Shown piece after piece: positions 18,265-28,400 of a DNA stretch of 64,000 bases. Source of the stretch: CAYVOV01 sp964453525 (GTDB lineage: Bacteria > Chloroflexota > Dehalococcoidia > Dehalococcoidales > UBA2162). The notes under the pieces are model-generated. The model made no database searches, had not been told where the DNA came from, and saw only the letters and a list, made by a program, of their open reading frames with translations. The position numbers and the translations under genes are program-made. The stretch lies in the NCBI GenBank assembly GCA_964453525.1, contig CAYVOV010000005.1, positions 1 through 64,000 on the forward strand, in the 5' to 3' direction. Numbering within the stretch: position 1 is the stretch's first letter; each line of letters starts with the position of its first letter.

Positions 18265-18265
18265 A

Positions 18266-19657
18266 TTATGCCTCCCTTGATTTCGTTTTCCTCTCTTTAA
18301 CCAGCCCTATCCCGACCGTCTCCCTGAGCGTGCCGGCCGGTATAATCTCTATATCTTTTACGTTTATTGTAGCGCCGGCTTTCGGCACCAGGCAGCGTCT
18401 GAATCCGAGACGGGCGGCTTCGTTAATCCGCCTGTCAAGCTGGGGTACGGCTCTAAGCTCACCGCTCAGTCCCACCTCACCAACTACCGCCAGATGAGGG
18501 TCCACCGCCACGTCACGGGCGCTGGAGGTAATTGCCAGGGCGATACCCAGGTCCGCCGCCGGTTCGCCTATTCTAAGACCGCCAGTAACGTTGGCGATAA
18601 TATCCTGGTTGCCTAGCTTCAGACCCAGACGCCGGGTAAGCACGGCGGTAATAAGCAGCAGCCTGCCGAAATCGACTCCGTTGGCGGTGCGGCGCGGCTG
18701 GCCGAAGCTTGTCGGATTGGTCAGTGCCTGTATCTCAACAAGCAGGGGACGGCTGCCCTCGAGGACAGGCACTACCGCCGAGCCAATGGACTCCTCCAGC
18801 CGGTGGGAAAGGAACGCCCTGGATGGATTCTCCACCTCGACCAGCCCCTGCTCCTTCATCTCGAAGATACCTATCTCGTTTGTCGAACCGAATCGGTTTT
18901 TCACGCAGCGCAGCAATCGGTAGGAGCTGAAAGGTTCTCCTTCCAGGTAAAGCACGGCATCCACAATATGCTCCAGCACGCGTGGACCGGCAATAGCACC
19001 GTCTTTTGTGACATGGCCGACGATGAATACGGGCACGGCGCTCTGCTTTGCCCAGTGCATGAGTCTCATTGTGCACTCGCGCACCTGGGTGATGCTGCCC
19101 GGCGCTGTATCCACTTCAGGCAGATAGACCGCCTGGATGGAGTCAATGACCACGAGTGCAGGTGAAAGCTGCTCAATCTGGCTTAGAACGGCGCTCAGGT
19201 CGGTCTCCGCCAGCAGGTAAAGGTTTTCCCCGGTTATTCCCAGTCGCTGTGCCCTGAGCTTAATCTGGTGCAAAGTTTCCTCACCGGAGACATAGACGAC
19301 GCTACCCCGCATTCCAGCCACCAAAGCCGAGACCTGAAGCAGCAGGGTGGACTTGCCGATACCGGGGTCGCCGCCGGTAAGCATCAATGAGCCGGGTACA
19401 ATTCCTCCCCCGATTACCCGGTTGAATTCAGGAATCGGTAGCGGAGTACGGTCCGCCGCTTCAACAGATATCCCAGATAGCTCCTGCGGCGGAATGGCGG
19501 AAGAAGCGGAACTCCGGGGTTTTACGGTGACAGATACTGTCTGTTCAACAAAACTGTTCCACTCCTGGCAGTTCGGACAGCGCCCCAGCCATTTCAGTTC
19601 TTCCTTACCGCACTGCTGGCAGACAAAGATTGTCCTGGAATTATCTGACTTGCTCAC
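18266..19657 (-). CDS. radA: DNA repair protein RadA (Sms)
   Basis: A 463-aa RecA-like branch-migration ATPase. It begins with a four-cysteine zinc finger (CQQCGKEELKWLGRCPNCQ, about 12-30), then Walker A GDPGIGKSTLL (about 95), Walker B ALVVIDSIQ, the RadA-specific KNRFGSTNE motif (about 255) and a C-terminal Lon-like domain (GGLRIGEPAADLG...). The length is typical. Its first 25 codons and upstream region are duplicated at 39030-39218 (see the direct repeat). Confidence 0.94.
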   Translation of the reverse strand: MSKSDNSRTIFVCQQCGKEELKWLGRCPNCQEWNSFVEQTVSVTVKPRSSASSAIPPQELSGISVEAADRTPLPIPEFNRVIGGGIVPGSLMLTGGDPGIGKSTLLLQVSALVAGMRGSVVYVSGEETLHQIKLRAQRLGITGENLYLLAETDLSAVLSQIEQLSPALVVIDSIQAVYLPEVDTAPGSITQVRECTMRLMHWAKQSAVPVFIVGHVTKDGAIAGPRVLEHIVDAVLYLEGEPFSSYRLLRCVKNRFGSTNEIGIFEMKEQGLVEVENPSRAFLSHRLEESIGSAVVPVLEGSRPLLVEIQALTNPTSFGQPRRTANGVDFGRLLLITAVLTRRLGLKLGNQDIIANVTGGLRIGEPAADLGIALAITSSARDVAVDPHLAVVGEVGLSGELRAVPQLDRRINEAARLGFRRCLVPKAGATINVKDIEIIPAGTLRETVGIGLVKERKTKSREA

Positions 19658-19769
19658 GGCTTGACTTTACTTGATTTCGGGCAGTTATGCAAGGTTATTG
19701 TCATCCGGTTTCAGGAATAATTCCTTTCTTTTTTAATCCTCACCCCCGGTTACGAAGTCCCCCTTCAGG
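19584..19769. repeat. Direct repeat A (radA 5' end and upstream), left boundary of the catabolic island
   Basis: This 186-bp segment (first codons of radA plus its upstream sequence up to CCCTTCAGG) recurs in the same orientation at 39030-39218 with about eight differences. The two copies bracket 19.4 kb. This is the functional copy because it carries the intact radA start. Confidence 0.85.
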
Positions 19770-19771
19770 AC

Positions 19772-20056
19772 TTCGTCATTTTAGTTGATGAATATGGCTA
19801 TGACTTGCTTAATCCAGATGGCAAAATTTCCACGATGGAGAAAATAGAAGCTCATCGTCGTGGATTGTTGCACAGGGCAGTATCTGTTTTTTTATTTAAC
19901 GACAAGAACGAGCTTCTGCTTCAGAAGCGTGCTGTTAACAAGTATCATTCCCCCAAGAAGTGGACTAATAAGTGTTGTACTCATCATTTGCCAGGAGAAA
20001 CTCCTATTATCACCGCCAGACTCAGGCTTAACGAGGAGATGAGGCTTGCCTGTTAG
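19772..20056 (+). pseudogene. Truncated isopentenyl-diphosphate delta-isomerase (idi, type I) fragment
   Basis: The plus strand reads VILVDEYG... then STMEKIEAHRRGLLHRAVSV, LLLQKRAVNKYHSP, WTNKCCTHHLPGE and LRLNEEM, the N-terminal half of the type I IPP isomerase (Nudix) family, including the LHRAFSVF and TNxCCSHP-like blocks. It then stops at a TAG. A complete enzyme is about 170-180 aa; here only about 94 codons remain, with no clear start. It begins directly after repeat A, which suggests it was cut when the island formed. Confidence 0.75.
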
Positions 20057-20356
20057 CTTGGGAATCATCTCTCCCTTTTCAACTTTCTCGAGTAGCTCCT
20101 GTAAGGTACCTTTAAAAGCTATCCGGCTCTCATCCACCATAGCCATTCTCGCCTGGCATTTCGGTTTACTTATCGTCAGCGATTGTTTTTTTCAGCTTGT
20201 TTCAGTTGTCATGATTTTAGCATTATTGTAAAAAAGGTATTGAAAATGTACCATTATAGGTGCAAGCATATATCTGGTTAAGACTTCCAGATACTGCTTA
20301 ACATTATTTGAAAACAGTAGGCGAGATAACGCTTTATACGTATAAACCAGGATTGT
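20057..20356. other. Gene-free gap with a possible coding remnant
   Basis: On the minus strand, about 20165 to 20050 reads KCQARMAMVDESRIAFKG and continues with a charged amphipathic stretch to KLTGKP. It looks like part of a protein but has no start context and abuts the idi remnant. I do not recognise the family. The rest of the gap is AT-rich, with the upstream region of the next gene. Confidence 0.3.
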
Positions 20357-20359
20357 TTG

Positions 20360-21532
20360 ATGAACAGAGCGGATGTGGTAATTATCGGTGCTGGCGTCAT
20401 TGGTACCAGCATTGCTTTCCACCTGGCAAAGAAGGGCTGTCAGGATGTTGTGGTTTTCGAGAAAAACTATATTGGGTCAGGTTCCACCGAGAAATGTGCC
20501 GGTGGTATACGGCAGCAGTTCTCGCTGGAGGCCAATATCCGGCTTTCTATGGAGAGCGTACAATTTTTTACAAATTTCGAGAGTGAGACCGGGCAGACCA
20601 TCGATTTCCATCAACACGGATACCTTATACTGGCAGAAACTGGAGATGAACTGGAAACCTTGTGTATGAACGTGGAATTGCAGCGGAAACTTGGCCTGGA
20701 AGTGGACATTCTCTCACCCAAAGAAATTATAGGTCTCATTCCCCAGCTTGAGATAAGTGATATCGTGGGGGCCACGTTCTGTCGAACTGATGGCTACGCT
20801 GACCCATATTCAGTGGTTACAGGCTTTGCGTCAGCCGCCAGGCGAGGTGGCGTTAGAATATATGAAAGCACAGAGGTTATCGGTATAGATGTAAAAGAGA
20901 GCAGTGTCGAGGGAGTGGTAACTACAGCAGGAAAATTTGTAGCCCCGGTAGTGGTCAATGCGGCCGGGCCGTACGCGGGAGCGATAGGAAGGATGGTTGG
21001 TCTGGACATTCCGGTATGTCCGGTAAGGCGTCATATTTTCATAACCGAGCCGGTCAATTATCGTACAGGATTTGCGCGTCATACTAACTGGAGCAGGTTA
21101 CCCATGGTAGTCGATTTTCACGATGGGTTCTGGTTTCGGCGAGAAGGTCCTTGCCTCCTCATTGGCAAGCGCAACCCCCATGAGTCCGAGGGCTTTTTTA
21201 CCACCGTGGACTGGGACTTTTTCGCCAGAGATATTGCTCCTGAAGTCTGTCATCGTGTACCCGGTCTGGGAGGTATCGGCATTATGAGAGCGCAGGCTGG
21301 ACTCCACTCCGACACCACGGATGACATAGCTATTCTCGGGAGAATACCAGGCATAGATGGGCTATATCTTGCTTGCGGCTTTAGCGGACACGGCTTCATG
21401 CACTCTCCTGCCGTGGGCAGGCTGATGGCTGAACTAATACTTGAAAAAGGCACTTCTCTGCAAGATATTGAGTTTTTTAACCTCGAAAGGTTTCAGAGTC
21501 CGGTTCAGCGAAAAGAGAAAGCCGTCGTCTAG
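20360..21532 (+). CDS. FAD-dependent oxidoreductase (DAO / sarcosine oxidase beta-like)
   Basis: A 390-aa flavoprotein of the DAO family. The FAD-binding motif VVIIGAGVIGTSIAFHL is at about 6-22, followed by GSTEKCAGGIRQQ, where family members contact the flavin. The C-terminal FAD block is LYLACGFSGHGFMHSPAVG (about 335-353). Family members oxidise secondary or primary amines and amino or hydroxy acids. The ATG at 20360 is preferred over the TTG one codon earlier. Its place just inside the island, ahead of the BamB-like genes, suggests a role in the same catabolic programme, but the substrate is unknown. Confidence 0.85.
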   Translation: MNRADVVIIGAGVIGTSIAFHLAKKGCQDVVVFEKNYIGSGSTEKCAGGIRQQFSLEANIRLSMESVQFFTNFESETGQTIDFHQHGYLILAETGDELETLCMNVELQRKLGLEVDILSPKEIIGLIPQLEISDIVGATFCRTDGYADPYSVVTGFASAARRGGVRIYESTEVIGIDVKESSVEGVVTTAGKFVAPVVVNAAGPYAGAIGRMVGLDIPVCPVRRHIFITEPVNYRTGFARHTNWSRLPMVVDFHDGFWFRREGPCLLIGKRNPHESEGFFTTVDWDFFARDIAPEVCHRVPGLGGIGIMRAQAGLHSDTTDDIAILGRIPGIDGLYLACGFSGHGFMHSPAVGRLMAELILEKGTSLQDIEFFNLERFQSPVQRKEKAVV

Positions 21533-21934
21533 TTCAACATACCGGAAAGATATTTATCGCGTGACCGCGAATGTGTTTTACTGACTGTCCTCTATAAACA
21601 AAACGCGCAGCTATCCTTAAGTTCTTCTTTTAACTGCCCTCATACCTCGCTTCAATTTCCTTAAGCATTGGCAGGATGCCACCTCTAGTGAGTCCCTCTT
21701 TCATTTCATCAGGTAGCGGTTCGGAAGACAGCAAAGTCAAAATTACCTTTTAATCATTACAATATTTGCCATTTTATATATGTTAACTTTCCTGGAAATA
21801 AATGGATTTGTAAACGTATATAATTAACTTCTTTAAAAATAGGGGCTCAAAGACTAGCTGGCCAGCTTTGGTTCAAATAATTTTTTTGAAAAGTTGCTAA
21901 ACAGTCTCTCCGAGACGAAAGATTGACAAATGTA
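21533..21934. other. Gene-free stretch with a possible C-terminal gene remnant on the minus strand
   Basis: From about 21753 down to 21635 the minus strand reads LPDEMKEGLTRGGILPMLKE and ends EARYEGS-stop, without an upstream start. It could be the tail of a lost gene. The remainder is AT-rich with no other structure I can support. Confidence 0.3.
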
Positions 21935-22190
21935 GACTGAGTGTGCTACTTGATAATGTGAGCAGTTAATAGAACCACAAGAGCTGTTTAGAGACTGAAT
22001 AAACTAAGTAGGTAATAAAAGAAGTACGCGGATAACAGGTCAATCTACAAATTAACCTGTTGGGAGGAAGCATTAAGAAGGAAGAAAGTGACCCGAGACT
22101 GACTGAGGTTTATATTGGGGCTTGGTATTCAATCCAGGATACTATGGGACAGGGTTCCTCCTGAAGTTTAATCCTTTTCTCTTGGTAACC
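21935..22190 (+). pseudogene. Decayed duplicate of the BamB-like gene start and its upstream region
   Basis: The sequence here parallels 22905-23165 with many substitutions and indels. Shared blocks include the upstream ACAAGARCTGTTTA, the coding GAAGGAAGAAAGTG, CTTGGTATTCAATCCA and GGGTTCCTCCTGA. The intact gene has an open frame; this copy is broken by several stops and shifts. It is a local duplication of the promoter and first ~55 codons of the AOR gene that has decayed. Confidence 0.75.
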
Positions 22191-22233
22191 AGTGGTTATT
22201 GAAGGTTGGGTAAACTTAGTAAGGAGAGATAAG

Positions 22234-22434
22234 ATGACGGAAAATACAGATGAAGATAACAAAGATATTCAAGTCATCCTTATTAAAAGGTCAAACAGTT
22301 TCTATTGGGAAGTAACTGATGGTGTGCCGATTCATCGATTTGAACGAAAAGAAGATGCGGAGAAGCTCGCTGAGCATTTACGGGCTCACCCTGAAGAGAT
22401 CGAGGCTGAACGCAAGTCGCAAGGTCTGCCGTAA
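22234..22434 (+). CDS. Small acidic/charged protein, unknown function
   Basis: A 66-aa protein from the ATG at 22234, with AAGGAG 8 nt upstream. It reads as a compact alpha/beta mini-domain: strand VILIKRSNSFYWEV, turn, HRFERKEDAEKLAEHL helix, and a charged tail. There are no cysteines and no known motif that I recognise. It lies between the decayed AOR copy and another small gene, all in the same direction as the BamB-like operon. Confidence 0.55.
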   Translation: MTENTDEDNKDIQVILIKRSNSFYWEVTDGVPIHRFERKEDAEKLAEHLRAHPEEIEAERKSQGLP

Positions 22435-22540
22435 AGAAAAGCACTAGATCGATTGCTGTAACGAGAAATTAAATATTTTGAATAATTTATTGGTAATTAT
22501 ATAATTACGCAGACTAATATTGGACAAGGGGTGGTTTCTT

Positions 22541-22750
22541 ATGGCTCAGATAGCTCCAAGCGATGCCTTCAAAAAAAATCCAGACGGCTCCTGGACCTCC
22601 GTTAAGTCATGTTGTATCAGTATCATGACTCCGAGTTACCGAGAAATAAAACTTTCTGCAGGTATGACATTCCGCAGGGGGAAACCGCTGAAGTTGTTAT
22701 CCGAACCTGTAGACATTGCTCAATTGTTGGATGAAGATAGCGAATCATGA
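22541..22750 (+). CDS. Small protein, unknown function
   Basis: A 69-aa protein from the ATG at 22541 (AAGGGGTGG just upstream; a TTG seven codons earlier is possible). It contains NPDGSWTSVKSCCISIMTPS, with an adjacent Cys pair, followed by IKLSAGMTFRRGK and an acidic C-terminus. It resembles no family I can name. It precedes the BamB-like gene by about 250 bp; the two adjacent cysteines could bind metal or a thiol partner, which is speculation. Confidence 0.5.
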   Translation: MAQIAPSDAFKKNPDGSWTSVKSCCISIMTPSYREIKLSAGMTFRRGKPLKLLSEPVDIAQLLDEDSES

Positions 22751-23002
22751 ATTATCTTCACGCTTCCCCAAGCTCAAAGTGGTGTTGAGCAAGCCCGTAA
22801 CACACACCGGGACTTTATTCTAAACGTAAGTACCTCCGTGGTTACTTCTCTTGACAATATACTAAAGATTAACGTTAAAGTAGGCTAAATATACATTGAG
22901 CCTTTTAGTGAATTCAAACTGAGTTTGCCATATTTGTAACGTGAGTAGATAATAAAACTACAAGAACTGTTTAAAGGCTAAGTAAAATAAAGGTAGTAAG
23001 AA

Positions 23003-24946
23003 ATGAAGTATGCAGAGACAGGGATTAATCTAGAAGTTAATCTATCCCGAGGAAGTATAAAGAAGGAAGAAAGTGCCCCAAAACTGACTGAGCTTCATTT
23101 GGGTGGACTTGGTATTCAATCCAAAATATTATGGGATAGGGTTCCTCCTGATGTTGAGCCCTTTTCTCCCGATAATATACTGATATTTGGTACTGGTATT
23201 CTGGTTGGCACGCCTGTTCCTACTGCTAATCGTACTTGTGTTACTACCATTTCTCCTCCGACATACCTCGCGGCAAATCCAGTAATGGGAGGGTATTGGG
23301 GACCGGAACTGAAACGTGCCGGTTATGACCGGGTAATAATTAATGGTAAGTCCCCAAGCCTGGTTTATTTGTGGATAAACGATGACAAAGTGGAAATACG
23401 TGATGCCACTCATCTCCAGGGGAAAGGCACCGGGGAAACGCAAGAACTGATTAAACAAGAGTTGGAAGATGAGAGAGTTCAAGTGGCAGCTATCGGTCTG
23501 GCCGGTGAAAACAGGTGCTATATGGCATCCATTGAGCATGATTGTTCAAGTGCCAGTAAAGGCGCTGGCGTGATTATGGGAGATAAAAGGTTAAAGGCGA
23601 TAGCCGTCCGTGGAACGAAGGACATCTATGTTGCCAAACCGGCTGAGCTTCTTGAGTTCTGCAACGACATATGGAAGAGAGCTCGTGGGGAAGAAAGGAT
23701 ATCACTCGGTCACGAGAGACATCTTCTACTAGAAGAGAGGCTCGGGAGAGAGGATAGGGATGAATCTTGGCACCTTGAAAATTTTAGCTGGGGCAATGCG
23801 CGTGAGTTGAGAAGAAATACCTGGAACAAAGAGAGGCAAAAATTGCACGCTGCCATGGAGAAAGAGTACGGGTTTGCATATCGGGGTTGCCATAACTGTC
23901 CGAACCAATGCACGTTAGAGGTTGCTTACCCGGGGATTCACAAATATTTCCTGAAATGCTTCACGAGACACAGTTATATGATGGCAGCTTACAAGGAGCT
24001 GGACTTTAGCTTTAAGTTGGCCGGTATTGGCGCAGCGTACGGATTTGACGGAATTGCAACACCGCAAGTTATAGCCATGGCTATTGAACTGTATGAAGCA
24101 GGCATTTTGACCGATGAGGATATGCCTGGATTTCCTTCCGAAACCGGCGAAAGATTCGAATGGCTAATTCACAAAATTGCCAATCGAGATGGAATTGGAG
24201 ACATCCTGGCCGATGGCACATATTGGGCAGCCCGCCGGATTGGTAATGGTGCAGAAGCATATGAACACTGTACCATTAAAAAATACGAGCAGCAGCCCAC
24301 CAAGCGAGGAAAACTTAATCCCGTTTTTTATCTTATGCATTGCACCGGCGAGAAGTTGAGCGTCCCACAGGTTGAAGGGTCGTTCCCCCAGAGTCCGATA
24401 CCGGACAGAGAGATGAGAGAAGAGTGGGTGAAGAACTGGGTTCAACCTCCTGATGACAAGTTTAAACAATATTATTTGAATTGGGAGCAACGTACTGATA
24501 TGGGTGTTAAGGAAAGCTGCAATATCGTCGAGTGGAATGAGAATATGCGTTATATTGATGACGCCATCGGGACCTGCGCCTTTTGGGGAGGTCATTCGGG
24601 TATGTTTTTTGTAAATGTTCCGTACCACATACATTCCATACCAATAGCAGTTTCGGCTGCGACCGGGATGGATATTGATGAAGATAGAATATGGGAAATA
24701 GGTAAGCGGAACCGGACTCTGCTTAGAGGCATTAATATAAGATTAGGATTAAAGAGAGAAGACGAAGAGGCGCCTGGAGACCACTGGAAGTACAGAGACG
24801 CTAAGCTGGAAAATGACCTGAAGGAAGCGTATTACAAACATAGGGGATGGAATAATGAGGGTATTCCTACCAGAGAGACTTTGGTTCGAATGGGTTTGGA
24901 TTACATTGCCGAAGACCTGGAACAAAGGGGAATTTTAACCAGTTAA
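23003..24946 (+). CDS. BamB-like aldehyde:ferredoxin oxidoreductase family enzyme (class II benzoyl-CoA reductase type)
   Basis: A 647-aa tungsten/molybdenum bis-pterin enzyme. The N-terminal AOR domain shows the family blocks LHLGGLGIQSKILWDRVPP and MGGYWGPELKRAGYD (about 30-110), and AGENRCYMASIEHD (about 170). Fe-S ligands are CHNCPNQC (about 296-303) plus a later Cys (ESCNIVEW about 506 or GTCAFW about 524). Length and blocks such as VYLWINDDKVEIRDA, and the C-terminal GWNNEGIPTRETL, fit BamB better than archaeal AOR. BamB reduces benzoyl-CoA to a dienoyl-CoA at very low potential. The next four genes encode the expected electron-transfer partners. The exact substrate is inferred, not shown. 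Confidence 0.8.
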   Translation: MKYAETGINLEVNLSRGSIKKEESAPKLTELHLGGLGIQSKILWDRVPPDVEPFSPDNILIFGTGILVGTPVPTANRTCVTTISPPTYLAANPVMGGYWGPELKRAGYDRVIINGKSPSLVYLWINDDKVEIRDATHLQGKGTGETQELIKQELEDERVQVAAIGLAGENRCYMASIEHDCSSASKGAGVIMGDKRLKAIAVRGTKDIYVAKPAELLEFCNDIWKRARGEERISLGHERHLLLEERLGREDRDESWHLENFSWGNARELRRNTWNKERQKLHAAMEKEYGFAYRGCHNCPNQCTLEVAYPGIHKYFLKCFTRHSYMMAAYKELDFSFKLAGIGAAYGFDGIATPQVIAMAIELYEAGILTDEDMPGFPSETGERFEWLIHKIANRDGIGDILADGTYWAARRIGNGAEAYEHCTIKKYEQQPTKRGKLNPVFYLMHCTGEKLSVPQVEGSFPQSPIPDREMREEWVKNWVQPPDDKFKQYYLNWEQRTDMGVKESCNIVEWNENMRYIDDAIGTCAFWGGHSGMFFVNVPYHIHSIPIAVSAATGMDIDEDRIWEIGKRNRTLLRGINIRLGLKREDEEAPGDHWKYRDAKLENDLKEAYYKHRGWNNEGIPTRETLVRMGLDYIAEDLEQRGILTS

Positions 24947-24983
24947 CAGGATATTTCGCAATCTAAAACATGGAGTGCCACGA

Positions 24984-25454
24984 ATGATAACAACAAAGAT
25001 AATAAAAACAATAAAAATTAATGCTGACAGATGCAGTGGTTGCCAAGCATGTGAGATAATCTGTTCTGCATTTCACTCTGAGCCTAAATACAGTGTTGTT
25101 AACCCTGAGAGGTCTCGAATTCGGGTTTTTTACGATGCAATGAATAACGCGTATTTCCCGATACTTGCCGGCGAATATACTGAGACCGAATGTAATGCCA
25201 GAAATATAACGACAATCAACGGAAAAGAATACGGTGAGTGCTCTTTCTGCCGGTCCTCTTGCCCCTCGCGCAACCTTTTTAAGGAGCCTGACTCAGGTGT
25301 TGCTCTAAAATGCGATGCCTGTGGTGAACCGATGCCGGAAGGAGGGCCTTTATGCGTTCAGTGGTGTGTGAGAGAGGCTTTGACATATGCACCTGAAAGG
25401 ATAGAGGAGGTTGAAGTAGCAGAGGAAGAGGAAGAAGAGGTAGAAGAACTCTAG
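24984..25454 (+). CDS. BamC-like polyferredoxin subunit
   Basis: A 156-aa iron-sulfur protein. Cysteine clusters: CSGCQACEIIC (about 13-23), CSFCRSSCPS (about 86-95) and CDACGEP...CVQWC (about 112-130), enough for several [4Fe-4S] clusters, in the arrangement of DMSO-reductase-B/AOR-partner ferredoxins. The C-terminus is a Glu-rich tail (EEEEEEVEEL). ATG 24984, 8 nt after GGAG, is the preferred start; a GTG three codons earlier is also possible. Its stop overlaps the GTG of the next gene. It most likely wires the BamB-like subunit to the HdrA-like subunit. Confidence 0.83.
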   Translation: MITTKIIKTIKINADRCSGCQACEIICSAFHSEPKYSVVNPERSRIRVFYDAMNNAYFPILAGEYTETECNARNITTINGKEYGECSFCRSSCPSRNLFKEPDSGVALKCDACGEPMPEGGPLCVQWCVREALTYAPERIEEVEVAEEEEEEVEEL

Positions 25455-28400
25455 TGAAAAGTGGTGCAAATTCGCCTATCGGGGCGGTTTTGGTCATAGG
25501 AGGAGGTATAAGCGGCGTTCAAGCAGCCTTAGATTTGGCTTCCAGCGGGTTCAGGGTGTACCTGGTAGAGAAAGCCCCTATGATTGGGGGTAAGATGGCA
25601 CAGCTGGACAAGACCTTTCCCACAATGGATTGTTCTCTCTGAATACTGGGCCCCAAAATGGCGGATGTCGGTCGGCATCCTAATATAAGAATTCTGGCCA
25701 ATACCGATATAGAAGCAGTGGAGGGGGAAGCGGGAAACTTCACTGTAACAGTGACCCGAAGACCCCGCTATGTGGATGAAGACCTTTGCGTAGGCTGCAG
25801 AACCTGCTCCACTTACTGCCCGTATACGCTTCCCAATCCCTTTGATGAGAATCTGTCGCCGGCAAAAGCGATAGATATCTGGTGTCCCCAGGCTATTCCT
25901 GCTGTTGCTGTTGTTAACAGGGAGGCCTGTTTATACTTTCAAAATAAGTGCACCATCTGCATACCGGTTTGCCAGGCGAAAGCGATTGACTTCTCACAGA
26001 AAAGAAAAAAAGGCGTAATGCACGTTGGAGCAATAATCGTTAGCCCGGGGTATGAGATTTTTAATGCCAAAGCTAGCGGAGCGTATGGTTATGGAAGGTT
26101 GAAAAACGTTGTAACTAGCCTGGAGTTTGAGAGAATCCTCAATGCATCCGGGCCTTACAAGGGGGAAGTTCTTCGACTATCTGATGGAAAGACCCCTGAA
26201 AAGATTGCTTGGCTTCAGTGTATTGGGTCACGGGACACAAGATTAGGTCACACTTATTGCTCGGGAATATGCTGTACCTACGCCATCAAACAGATGATTC
26301 TGGTAAAGAACCATTACCCGGAGACCGAGGTCGCTGTCTTTCACAATGATATCAGGAGCTTTGGCAAAGGATTCGAAGATTTCTATAACCGGGCCCAGAG
26401 AATGGAGGGCGCTCGCTTTATCAGGAAGAGAATTTCTTCAATAAAAGAGAACAAGAAAAACAATAACCTCATTGTTACCTACGTCTCTGATAACCATACC
26501 ATCCAGGAAGAAGAATTTGATATGGCTGTTCTCTCTGTAGGAATGAGTCCTTCAGAAGGTAACAGAGCATTATCTGAGATAATTGGCTTGGAGCTTAATG
26601 AACATGGATTTTGTCAGACAAACTCATTTTCACCTGGTGAAATAGCCAAGCAGCCAGGGATTTTCCCGGCGGCAACGTTTACCGGCCCGATGGATATTCC
26701 TGATTCCATCAGTTCAGCCAGTGGAGCGGGAGCACTGGCTGCTCAACTACTCTCCAGCCAGAGAGGGACCTTAACTCAGATAAAAACATATCCGGAGGAA
26801 AGGCCGGTTGAAGGCGAGGAATTGAAGATTGGAGTCTTCATTTGTCACTGCGGGACTAATATTGCCGGGGTGGCTGATACCTCCGCACTGGTGGCATACG
26901 CCTCAACGTTAAAGGATGTTGTCCATTGTGAAGACCAGGTTATTTCCTGCGCTTCCGATGCCCTCCGGAAAATCACCGAGGCAATTAAAGAAAAGGGACT
27001 GAATCGGGTGGTGGTCGCTGCCTGCACTCCCAGGGACCACGAACTGGTATTTCGCGAATCGCTTCGTGAAGCGGGGCTCAATCCATATCTTCTGGACATG
27101 GCTAATATAAGAGAGCATTGTACCTGGGTACATTCTCAGGATAAGAATGGAGCCACCCAGAAAGCAAAAGATATCATAGCAATGTCTGTAGCCAGAACTC
27201 GTAATCTCACTCCATTGAAAGAACTTGAACTACCGGTCAATAAGAAAGGGCTTGTTCTCGGAGGCGGTTTGGCCGGGATACAGACAGCCTTGTCTCTGGC
27301 CCGGCAGGGATTCGAGGTTTATCTGGTGGAGAAAAATGCTGAGCTGGGAGGAAACCTGAGAAACCTTCATTATACCCTGGAAGGAATGGAGGTCCAGCCC
27401 TTCCTCAAACAGTTGAGAGAGGAAGTAGAAAGCGAAGAAAACATTAAAGTCTTCAGGGGCTATGAGTTGAAATCCTTTGCCGGACACGTAGGGAATTTCA
27501 GAAGCACGCTTGTAAAGGTTGACTCTCAGGATGCTACGCCGATAGAGCTGGAGCATGGCATTATCATAGTTGCTACCGGAGGTAAATTACTTAAGCCTGC
27601 CGAATACAGATATGGAGAAAGTAAAAAAATTGTCACTCAGCAAGAGCTTGAAGATATGATTGCTTCCAACACTTTGCCCAAAGACTTAAAGCAGGTGGCC
27701 ATGATTCAGTGTGTGGGAGCAAGGAATGAGGAGCGACCTTACTGTAGTCGAATCTGCTGTGGGGAAGCTCTTAAAAATGCGCTGAAACTTAAAGAACTAA
27801 ATGAGAATACGGATGTCACCATTTTCTATCGAGATATGCGGGCTTACGGATTCAAAGAAGACTACTACCTCCAGGCACGGGAGAAAGGGATACTATTTAT
27901 CCAGTATGAACCGGAGAGAAAACCAGAAGTTGCCCTTAAGGGAGAAGTCCTTTCGTTAACTTTTTATGATTCGACTTTAGCCATGGAGGGAGAGATTAAC
28001 CCGGATTTACTGGTGTTAAGCACGCCCATCATTACAGAAGGAAACCAGGAATTATCTCAATTGTTGAGAGTTCCTCTTACCGGGGATGGTTTTTTCATGG
28101 AAGCACATATGAAATTAAGACCCCTCGATTTCGCCACCGACGGCATTTTCCTTTGTGGTGTGGCTCATTATCCGAAGTACATTCCAGAGACAATTAATCA
28201 GGCAAATGGGGCAGCTCTACGCGCCGCTACCATACTCTCACAGGATTCAATCGTAGCCAGTGGCGCTATTTGTGAGGTCAATGAGGATGAGTGTATAGGA
28301 TGTGGTCTGTGTGAGAGGGTTTGTCCCTACAGTGCAATAGAGCTTGAGGATACAGAAGAAGGGAAGGTAGCGAAGGTTATCCCTGCTGCCTGTAAAGGAT

